Assembly: GCF_000316115.1 (NCBI RefSeq)
Contig: NZ_JH993797.1
Coordinates: forward strand, 1,474,486 to 1,538,485
Origin: Leptolyngbya sp. PCC 7375
Lineage (GTDB): Bacteria > Cyanobacteriota > Cyanobacteriia > Phormidesmidales > Phormidesmidaceae
Reading direction: 5' to 3'
DNA length: 64,000 bases
The notes under the pieces were generated by a model. It saw only the letters and a list, made by a program, of their open reading frames with translations. It was not told the origin of the DNA and made no database searches. A program made the position numbers and the translations under genes. Positions 57,951 to 64,000 of the stretch are shown here, one piece after another (position 1 is the stretch's first letter; every line of letters begins with the position of its first letter).

Positions 57951-58351
57951 GAGATCAGAATCAGGGGAGGTAGAGGCAGCAAAAACCGGAAATAAAGAAG
58001 CAGTCCAAACCCAATGGTCAAAAGACTACCCAAAAGAATTATCCCCGTGTTTCCAGCATAAGAGATATAGGGTGCTGCATTGGGATAGCCCAGGTCTCGT
58101 TTCATTGTGTGAGTTGGTTTTCCCTTGGGAGTGCGTTTTAACACCAAACGCCTGTGCTGGTCTGGCCGATCTTCTTCAAGGGTTAACACACTTGGAGTGT
58201 CACTCACACTTGAAGTGTCACTCACACTTGGAGTGCCACTCACACTTGAAGTGCCACTCACACTTGAAGTGCCACTCACACTTGAAGTGCCACTCACACT
58301 TGAAGTGCCACTCACACTTGAAGTGCCACTCACTCTGGCAGTGTCACTCAC
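57951..58351 (-). CDS. Doubtful ORF with SGTSSV repeats and one membrane segment
   Basis: An open minus-strand frame from 58351 translates the 18-bp array as SVSGTS hexapeptides. It continues through a basic segment (RLVLKRTPKGKPTHTMKRD) and a hydrophobic helix (TGIILLGSLLTIGFGLLLYFRFLLP), then runs on into cruP out of frame without stopping (to 57803). Either the membrane part is the remnant of a real small protein (a start at 58105 is possible) or the frame is fortuitous. I do not recognise it. Confidence 0.25.
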
Positions 58352-58362
58352 TCTGGCAGTGT
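58191..58362. repeat. 18-bp tandem repeat array (about 9.5 units)
   Basis: Units of CTTGAAGTGCCACTCACA begin at 58191, 58209, 58227, 58245, 58263, 58281, 58299 and 58317. The last two-and-a-half, more divergent, units (CTGGCAGTGTCACTCACT) begin at 58335 and 58353. Units 4–7 are identical. Confidence 0.95.
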
Positions 58363-58920
58363 CTGGAGAAAACTAAATAAATGAACCTCGCCACTCACCA
58401 ACATTCTTACGGATGTATATCCACTCTCACTCCATGTACCTTGTTGGAAGCCATAGGTGATCAGGAGGATGGTCGCGATCGCACCCCCAATCCCTACCAA
58501 TCGATGATTAAATACCTTGAGCCGTGTAGTATCTGGTGCTCGATATGGCAGAGCGTTAGTTGATTTTCTCAAAGCCAAGTAAGGCATTAGAGCCAAAGCT
58601 CCAAAGCCGAAATAACTCACCACAAATGGCCAAGCCGGTAATGTCTGGTCTCGTCCATCCGTCAAGGCTAGACTGGCGTAAATAATTGGCCATAGCCCCA
58701 TCAGATTAAACAAAACAACGGAGCAATGGGTTCAGATCCACCCATTGCTCCATTGACAGTTGACGAATGACATCTAAATGACATCTAAGGTATCTGGGGT
58801 ACTGGGCAGTGCCAGTAAGACTGCATAGGTTACAAAACCTAACCAAAGTGCTCCTAGGAAAAATGACTGCCATTGCCCTGTTAATGAGGGGGCTATAGCA
58901 ACCTCCTCGGATGTCTTCAT
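58348..58920 (-). pseudogene. Decayed cyanobacterial membrane protein gene (DUF2834-like)
   Basis: From ATG 58920 the frame encodes 48 residues (…FLGALWLGFVTYAVLLALP…PDTLDVI) and stops at TAG 58774–58776. That stop is created by an 11-bp tandem duplication (58766–58776/58777–58787). Removing one copy continues as RQLSMEQWVDLNPLL. A one-base frameshift near 58720 is then needed to reach LFNLMGLWPIIYASLALTDG…ALALMPYLALRKS, the next hydrophobic part (open frame 58713–58348). The pieces line up with a membrane-protein family common in cyanobacteria. The 3' part is missing and the 18-bp array lies in its place. Confidence 0.7.
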
Positions 58921-59104
58921 AAAGTTATGGTGTGTTGAGAGTTCAGATTTTCTTAAGTTTTAAGTTGGTATATCAACCAACATCAACCATCCCATTAATT
59001 GTACGAGGTGCCGTCTACTCTATAGAAGTGTCGCCAGTGTGACTTGCCTACCAGCATCTATTCGCCAGCGGCAATCTTTAAAAACGCTAGGGTCCTAACT
59101 TAAA

Positions 59105-60034
59105 ATGAGAGTTCACGAGTTCCTGCGGCTATACGAATCAGGCCATCGAAACTTTAAAGGAGTTAATCTGAGCGGTGCTGATCTGTCGAACTGCATTTTA
59201 GTTAATGTCGATTTGTCCGGTGCTAATTTGACGGCTGCTAACCTGAGTCGAGCCTTTCTCACCAAGGGACAATTTGCTGGTGCTCAGCTACAACGAACCA
59301 ATTTGCAATTTGCCAAGCTGAGTGAGAGTAACTTTAGCCGTGCCAATCTCACCAAAATTGAGGGTCGTGGAACTTTCTGGATTAAATCTGACCTCTCCCA
59401 TGCCCGGTTAAGTGGTGCGCAACTGGCCCATGTCAACTTTCGCCAGAGTCGTTTGCACTGTGCTAATTTTTGCGGCGCAGTCCTGGCTGGAGCTAACTTG
59501 CGAGAAGCCCAATTAAGAGGGGCCAATCTTGCCTGGGCCAATTTAAGCGATGCCCGTCTTTATGGTGCCGACATTACCGCTGTGCAATTTAATGGCGCAC
59601 ATTTAGAAGGGGCGCGGCTTAACGGCCTTAATTTTCAAGGTTATGACCTGAACGGAATTAACTTTTCCCATGCCCATATGAAGGGAGCAAATTTTCAGGG
59701 AACTAACTTAACAGCCGCCAATTTTTCCCACGCTCAATTACAACATGCCAATCTGCAACAGGCTCAAATGGTTGGGGCCAACTTGCACTATGCCCAATTG
59801 CAACGGGCTAATCTTGTGAATGTCGATCTTAGTCGCGCCAATATTGATCAAGCAGATTTAACAGGCGTCATACTCACCCATACAACCCTAGAAAAATCCA
59901 AGTCAGGAACTATAGTCGTAAATCAAGGGATATTAGCGCGAAAATCAGTAAGTAAGTATTTCTGCCATTCAGTCTCAGACATCTGTAATAGCGCCCAGAG
60001 TGCCCATGGGACTATTCTCTCCAGTTTCGGTTAG
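59105..60034 (+). CDS. Pentapeptide-repeat protein
   Basis: The 309-residue protein is mostly A(D/N)LxX pentapeptide repeats (GADLSNCILVNVDLSGANLTAANLSRAFL…), which fold as a right-handed quadrilateral beta-helix. About 40 repeats cover residues 18–260, with an interruption near residue 85 (EGRGTFWIKSDLS) and another near 180. The last ~45 residues are not repetitive. No signal peptide is seen, so it is probably cytoplasmic. Such proteins are abundant in cyanobacteria; roles are mostly unknown. Confidence 0.93.
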   Translation: MRVHEFLRLYESGHRNFKGVNLSGADLSNCILVNVDLSGANLTAANLSRAFLTKGQFAGAQLQRTNLQFAKLSESNFSRANLTKIEGRGTFWIKSDLSHARLSGAQLAHVNFRQSRLHCANFCGAVLAGANLREAQLRGANLAWANLSDARLYGADITAVQFNGAHLEGARLNGLNFQGYDLNGINFSHAHMKGANFQGTNLTAANFSHAQLQHANLQQAQMVGANLHYAQLQRANLVNVDLSRANIDQADLTGVILTHTTLEKSKSGTIVVNQGILARKSVSKYFCHSVSDICNSAQSAHGTILSSFG

Positions 60035-60075
60035 ATCCCTTTAGTGTTGTCTGGTTTAGATTTTAGCGTTGAGAT

Positions 60076-60417
60076 ATGACGTCATCTTCCCAACTGGGTC
60101 TCGTGTTAGTCACTACGGCTACTGAAACAGAAGCCCGTGCAATTGTTAAAAGCTTGATTGAGTCTAGATTGGCAGCCTGCGTCACCTTGACTCCAATTCA
60201 ATCAATTTATCGTTGGCAGGGGGCTGTTCACAGCGACTCTGAGTACCAATTGTCGATTAAAACTGACCTGGCGCTATTTGACCAAATTGCCGCACAGATA
60301 GAGCATCAGCACAGCTACGATTTGCCAGAGATTATAGCAGTCCCTATTGTTGAGAGCACTGAGAGTTACGGCCAGTGGGTGAGGGAACAGGTTGGTGAGA
60401 GAGCAAGTAGGGACTAG
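60076..60417 (+). CDS. cutA: Divalent-cation tolerance protein CutA
   Basis: The 113-residue protein matches CutA1: LVLVTTATETEARAIVKSLIESRLAACVTLTPIQSIYRWQG, the SEYQLSIKTDLALF strand, and the HSYDLPEIIAVPI motif near the C-terminus. CutA forms very stable trimers related to PII proteins. A link to copper tolerance is historical and the actual role is unclear. It follows the pentapeptide gene by 41 bp. Confidence 0.95.
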   Translation: MTSSSQLGLVLVTTATETEARAIVKSLIESRLAACVTLTPIQSIYRWQGAVHSDSEYQLSIKTDLALFDQIAAQIEHQHSYDLPEIIAVPIVESTESYGQWVREQVGERASRD

Positions 60418-60528
60418 GGACTAGGGAGTGGGGCTACAGCTGTGACAGGGATATCTTGATGGAGTCTTCCGTTTCAACAGAAATAGCGCAGTCGTCCCTA
60501 CTGCCCACTCCCTGCGTCCCATTCCCCC

Positions 60529-61146
60529 TTAAAACAGCTTCGCTGTTTGCGCCTTCACGTCATACTCGTACCGAGTCTTGTAGTCAGTGACTCCGTAGAG
60601 GTTAAAGGAAACTGTCGGTTCATCTCCTATGGGTTGTACCTGGTGAATTGCCCCTGGTGTAAAGCCAATAATGTCGCCAGGTACTAGATCTATCTCCCCA
60701 GCAGACTCTAGACGATGGGGCTTGTCTTCAGTGGGGGAACGTTGCCACAAATGATTTTTTTCCTCGCCACCAATCAAAGCAACAATCCCCCATGCTGAGT
60801 GGTTATGGATTGTTGATACTTGGCCAGGTGCCCAGGCCACCATTTGAACTGTTAGTGGAAATTCATATTCTCGATATAGAAATTTTACGGACCATCCAGT
60901 TTTTGGGGACGGTGCATCATACTCCATCTGTAACCAGTAGGAGCTAGTTAGTAGCTTACGGACAAGGGGCACAATCTTCTGAATACGAATACTGTCATCC
61001 TTCTCGTCTGCCAAAATGTCTTCTAAATCCGTTAAAAAGCGATACAGCCGATAAACACGTTTTGGGGGCTGCACATTATTCGTGCTTCCAAACGTGGTTG
61101 GCTGACCGTCATCGGTAATTAACCAGTTATGGTTTGTCATGGGCAA
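60529..61146 (-). CDS. Cysteine dioxygenase-like cupin
   Basis: The 205-residue protein (Met at 61140 is an alternative start) has a cupin core with metal ligands His114 and His116 (STIHNHSAWG) and a later His in GAIHQV, the three-His centre of cysteine/thiol dioxygenases. VKFLYREYEFPLTVQMVAWAPGQ precedes it and VPGDIIGFTPG follows. Thiol dioxygenases oxidise cysteine or 3-mercaptopropionate to sulfinates; the exact substrate is not fixed. Convergent with cutA. Confidence 0.85.
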   Translation of the reverse strand: MPMTNHNWLITDDGQPTTFGSTNNVQPPKRVYRLYRFLTDLEDILADEKDDSIRIQKIVPLVRKLLTSSYWLQMEYDAPSPKTGWSVKFLYREYEFPLTVQMVAWAPGQVSTIHNHSAWGIVALIGGEEKNHLWQRSPTEDKPHRLESAGEIDLVPGDIIGFTPGAIHQVQPIGDEPTVSFNLYGVTDYKTRYEYDVKAQTAKLF

Positions 61147-61558
61147 AGGGGCAAGAGTAGATTTATCAGACTAATGGCTTCATCTTAGATTTTCAAACAC
61201 ACAAAGATATAGCCATCCGCTGGTACTTAGAACATTGCCCTAATGTAACAGTGTTATATGAAAGAAACGTTTCATCTTGTAACAGCGGTGTGCTTACAGT
61301 CCGCACCTAGACACTGGGTTAAATTCTCTTGTCTGTAGCCTAATTCAGCTAATAGGCGGAGCAAATTTAAGCTATTTAGCCTTGAGGGGATTATAGCCAT
61401 AAACCTTTTTGTGATTTTCAAGGTCAAACCAATTATCTTCTGCGTTATTCCTTAGAGCTCAAAGTGACTTGCTGGGCAGGGCAAATAGTGCCAACGTTAG
61501 GGAATCTTAGCCAGTAGAACTCGACTCCGTTTATGCCCCCGGAACGCTTTTGGTGTAT
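61147..61558. other. Intergenic region between divergent genes
   Basis: About 410 bp. It contains TGTAACAG twice (around 61244 and 61278) flanking an imperfect palindrome (ATGAAAGAAACGTTTCAT, 61258–61275) that could be an operator. Otherwise no gene or RNA is seen. Confidence 0.45.
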
Positions 61559-62524
61559 ATGCTTAACTCACGCTCAAAACAGTACCTTCGTCGGTCTTTA
61601 ACTTGGATGCTATTTACAGTTGTCTTGGCAACTGGATGTGGTCAAGCCAACTCGCAGGTAGATCCGAGCGTTAATATTGGCCCAGATGGTCAAGATATTC
61701 GGTGCACTAAAGATTCCGTATATGTTGAGCGGGGCCGTTACATATCTGGTAGCGACCAAAAGGAACGGGACTTTGCCTATCGTATTTCGGCCCAGTCTTT
61801 AGCGACTACGCCAGAAGAGGCCCTGGATATAGAAACTCGTTTACGCCAGCAGCGATGGTTTGATTTTGAACCTGAGGCTGGCAATCAACGCCTGGCAGCA
61901 TTTTGCATTAGCCGCAATCTAGTTACAAACGCAGATTATCAAGAGTTTGTGCTCGCAACTGGTTATCACCAGCCTGGCATCACTGCCGAGAACTACCAAG
62001 AGCAAAATATGCTGGTGCACTCCTATCAAGACCTGCGTCCATACTTTTGGCGGGGCTACCAGTTCCCTCCGGGTAAAGCGCAACACCCGGTTGTGCTGGT
62101 GTCTCAAAAAGATGCCTTAACCTATGCCGCTTGGAAAAGCCAGGAAGATGGGATTGAGTATCGACTGCCCACGGCTGACGAATGGGAAAAAGCAGCTCGC
62201 GGTATGGATGGACGTTATTTTGCTTGGGGTAGCGAATGGCAAGAGCAGGCTACAAACTGGCAGAAAAACGGACCCGCAGGAACTAGCCGTGTGGGTGCTT
62301 ATCCCCTGAGTAAGAGTCTTTACGGTGTGGAAGACATGGCGGGCAACGTGTTTGAATTTACTTCAACCGTATACGTGCAGGACAGTCAGGAGCGAGCCAT
62401 TATGAAAGGTTGCGCCTGGGATGATCTGCCAGGATTTTGCCGGACGGCCTATCGCCATGGCCGACCTACGACCTATCGCCATATTTTGTTCGGATTTCGT
62501 TTGGTTTCGGACCCAAAACGCTAG
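61559..62524 (+). CDS. FGE/SUMF1-domain lipoprotein
   Basis: From ATG 61559 (a GTG at 61550 is also in frame) the 321-residue protein begins with a lipoprotein signal (TWMLFTVVLATGC, lipobox LATGC). A formylglycine-generating-enzyme sulfatase-modifying domain follows, with FCISRNLVTNADYQEFVLAT, HPVVLVSQKDALTYAAW, YRLPTADEWEKAARGMDGR, NVFEFTS and a C-terminal KGCAWDD…GFCRTAYRHG…FGFRLV. Two cysteines near the C-terminus sit where copper-binding cysteines lie in true FGE. Whether it modifies sulfatases or is a lectin-like relative is open. Confidence 0.87.
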   Translation: MLNSRSKQYLRRSLTWMLFTVVLATGCGQANSQVDPSVNIGPDGQDIRCTKDSVYVERGRYISGSDQKERDFAYRISAQSLATTPEEALDIETRLRQQRWFDFEPEAGNQRLAAFCISRNLVTNADYQEFVLATGYHQPGITAENYQEQNMLVHSYQDLRPYFWRGYQFPPGKAQHPVVLVSQKDALTYAAWKSQEDGIEYRLPTADEWEKAARGMDGRYFAWGSEWQEQATNWQKNGPAGTSRVGAYPLSKSLYGVEDMAGNVFEFTSTVYVQDSQERAIMKGCAWDDLPGFCRTAYRHGRPTTYRHILFGFRLVSDPKR

Positions 62525-62685
62525 TTTTGGCCAAAAATCAGCTAGACTCCCTTGCCTTTCAGGTGATTAGCATCCTTTTCTCAGCCAACATTAAGGTTGA
62601 TCGCGAATAATTATTCGCGGATTAATTTGTCGATTTGGTTTCGGCTGCATTATTATCTGTTCAATGCTTTAAGAGGAGCCCTCTG

Positions 62686-62910
62686 ATGAAAGTTAATTAT
62701 TTAGCGGCTGTTGCAGCTGCTTCTGTGTTGAGTGTTGGTGTTTTAACTGGTTGCGGCGGCGGCGGCGCAGATCCCTGTGCCGCTGACCCTTGCGCAGCAC
62801 CCACTGAAGAAGTTGCGCCTGATGCGGCTGACCCCTGTGCCGCTGACCCCTGTGCCGCTGACCCCTGTGCCGCTGATCCTTGTGCCGCTGACCCCTGTGC
62901 AGGCAGCTAA
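62686..62910 (+). CDS. Small lipoprotein with DPCAA repeats
   Basis: The 74-residue protein starts at an ATG preceded by AAGAGGAG, chosen over the upstream in-frame start at 62635. It has a lipoprotein signal (AAVAAASVLSVGVLTGC) followed by Gly residues and then ADPCA pentapeptides: two, a short spacer (APTEEVAPDA), then five. Every repeat contributes one Cys and one Asp, so the mature chain carries about eight cysteines. Metal binding or disulfide cross-linking at the membrane surface is inference. Terminator at 62952–62979. Confidence 0.85.
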   Translation: MKVNYLAAVAAASVLSVGVLTGCGGGGADPCAADPCAAPTEEVAPDAADPCAADPCAADPCAADPCAADPCAGS

Positions 62911-62951
62911 CGTCTAGTACAGCTCAAAGACAACTGGATATTTACAAATTC

Positions 62952-62984
62952 AGCTTCCTGAAATTAGTTTCAGGAAGCTTTTGC
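62952..62984 (+). terminator. Rho-independent terminator after DPCAA lipoprotein
   Basis: A perfect 12-bp stem (62952–62963 with 62968–62979), loop TTAG, followed by TTTGC. Confidence 0.88.
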
Positions 62985-63025
62985 TATGGTGACGGTGCCA
63001 CAGCTAACACCACAGGAAGACTGCT

Positions 63026-63898
63026 ATGAAGGTTGCATTTATTGGCCTTGGTACTATGGGCATGCCCATGGCCCTAAATTTGCTAGCTACAGGCCATCAG
63101 CTCACTGTCCATAATCGTAGTCGCGATCGCGAATTACCCCTGGTCGAGGCAGGTGCCCAGCGAGCCGCCACACCTGCTGCTGCTGCCACAGAGGCTGAAA
63201 TTATTGTGATTTGCGTTAGCGATACTCCCGACGTTGAAGCGGTGCTTCTCGGGCCTGAGGGCGTGATTTCAGGAGCACAGCCCAATAGTTTAGTCATCGA
63301 CATGTCCACCATTAGTCCCACGGTCACCCGAGCCATTGCAGCTGAGCTGGCCGAGCAGCAGATTGCCATGTTGGATGCTCCCGTATCCGGCGGTTCAGAA
63401 GGGGCTACCAACGGCACTCTATCCATCATGGTGGGGGGGGAAGCTGAAGCGCTAACTAAAGCGATGCCTGTCCTACAGGCCCTGGGTAAAACAATTACCC
63501 ACGTTGGTCCCATCGGTGCAGGACAAACCACCAAGGCCATTAATCAGATCGTTGTTGCAGGTACCTTTTGGGCCGTTGCTGAAGGGTTAGCTCTGGGGCT
63601 AAAAGCGGAGTTGGATATGGAAAAAGTCGTCCAGGCCGTGGGGGGGGGTGCGGCTGGTTCCTGGGCCTTTACCAATCGGTCTGGCAATATGCTCGATAAT
63701 ACCTATCCCCTTGGGTTCCGGATGCGGCTGCACCGCAAAGATTTGCTCATTGCTCTGGAGGCAGCCCGCGAACTGGGGTTGCCACTACCCATGGCGGCCT
63801 ATGTGGAGCAGATTGAGAGTGGGCTGATCGCTCAGGGCTTTGGGGATGAAGATATGTCGGCGATTGCTCGCAGTCTGCGAGAGATGGGGGGTATTTAA
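63026..63898 (+). CDS. 3-hydroxyisobutyrate dehydrogenase-family oxidoreductase
   Basis: The 290-residue protein is a beta-hydroxyacid dehydrogenase. The N-terminal MKVAFIGLGTMGMPMALNLL Rossmann motif is followed by the substrate-binding MLDAPVSGGSEGATNGTLSIM block. The catalytic Lys lies near residue 171 (GAGQTTKAINQ), and the helical C-domain has FRMRLHRKDL. Members reduce glyoxylate, succinic semialdehyde or tartronate semialdehyde; His-Arg-Ser after the first fold suggests NADPH. The exact substrate is not resolved. Confidence 0.93.
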   Translation: MKVAFIGLGTMGMPMALNLLATGHQLTVHNRSRDRELPLVEAGAQRAATPAAAATEAEIIVICVSDTPDVEAVLLGPEGVISGAQPNSLVIDMSTISPTVTRAIAAELAEQQIAMLDAPVSGGSEGATNGTLSIMVGGEAEALTKAMPVLQALGKTITHVGPIGAGQTTKAINQIVVAGTFWAVAEGLALGLKAELDMEKVVQAVGGGAAGSWAFTNRSGNMLDNTYPLGFRMRLHRKDLLIALEAARELGLPLPMAAYVEQIESGLIAQGFGDEDMSAIARSLREMGGI

Positions 63899-63951
63899 AG
63901 GGTGTACGGATATCGGACGGGAGGACCCTGCCCGCTTTCCGGATCAGGAGC

Positions 63952-64000
63952 TTAAGGTACGCCGATGGTGGTGATGTATAGCACCGCCTCATCCTCGGGG
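63952..64000 (-). CDS. 3' end of a gene running off the right edge
   Basis: On the minus strand the last 16 codons before a TAA at 63952–63954 read PEDEAVLYITTIGVP, a plausible conserved C-terminus. The rest lies beyond the window. It is convergent with the dehydrogenase. No family assigned. Confidence 0.4.
   Translation of the reverse strand, partial: PEDEAVLYITTIGVP

Noticed and set aside
58191..58362. CRISPR array
   Set aside because: Units are contiguous 18-bp copies with no unique spacers, so it is a plain tandem repeat. The same holds for 21609–21721 and 26748–26821.
58720..58751. 11-bp perfect stem as a terminator
   Set aside because: The hairpin sequence is coding sequence of the decayed membrane protein (EQWVDLNPLL), so the symmetry is probably incidental.

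Overview
The window is cyanobacterial chromosome. The evidence is the many HIP1-type GCGATCGC palindromes inside genes, the NdhL–DUF3007–TrpA cluster, a CPP1-like protein, a HetZ-family protein, a CruP-type flavoprotein, PEP-CTERM proteins, a GlgC ADP-glucose pyrophosphorylase, and a tRNA-Leu(UAA) gene split by a group I intron. The gene set fits a filamentous or biofilm-forming lineage, possibly Leptolyngbya-like. The species cannot be fixed from the sequence alone.

Layout. 1–3000: an IS21-type istA/istB pair whose left end is missing and which abuts a structured, group II intron-like stretch. 3250–5900 (minus): three secreted proteins, the last-listed a putative outer-membrane barrel. 6561–10155: two paralogous PEP-CTERM proteins on either side of ilvC. 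10615–20389: housekeeping and envelope genes (gatA, a beta-lactamase-fold serine hydrolase, glgC, a MacB-type ABC exporter, a TPR protein, a Gfo/Idh/MocA dehydrogenase). 20617–28765: a conserved unknown, a CPP1-like protein, an OmpR-type response regulator, hetZ, larC and another conserved unknown. 29117–31028: intron-containing tRNA-Leu, then ndhL, DUF3007 and trpA.

31742–43583 is the most unusual region: a four-gene, tightly coupled operon encoding a DUF11/SdrD-B-like surface protein, a very large outer-membrane barrel with a bacterial Ig-like domain, a beta-helix protein with a C-terminal OmpA peptidoglycan-binding domain, and a giant protein built on 177-residue tandem repeats. The last gene is interrupted by an IS4-family element with clear inverted repeats and a 12-bp target duplication. 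Removing the element restores a 1206-codon reading frame. Together the four products look like a cell-surface display or outer-membrane assembly system.

43753–52581 is an exopolysaccharide island: a fucosyltransferase-like protein, a polysaccharide pyruvyl transferase, two sulfotransferases and four glycosyltransferases, suggesting a pyruvylated and sulfated polymer. 53242–58920 (minus): a coiled-coil/basic H1-like protein, hisA, a SirB1-type protein, cruP and a decayed membrane-protein gene beside an 18-bp tandem array. 59105–64000: pentapeptide-repeat protein, cutA, a cysteine dioxygenase-like cupin, two lipoproteins (one FGE/SUMF1-type, one made of DPCAA repeats), a 3-hydroxyisobutyrate dehydrogenase-family enzyme and the 3' end of one more gene at the edge. 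Short tandem duplications of 7 to 32 bp occur repeatedly between genes.
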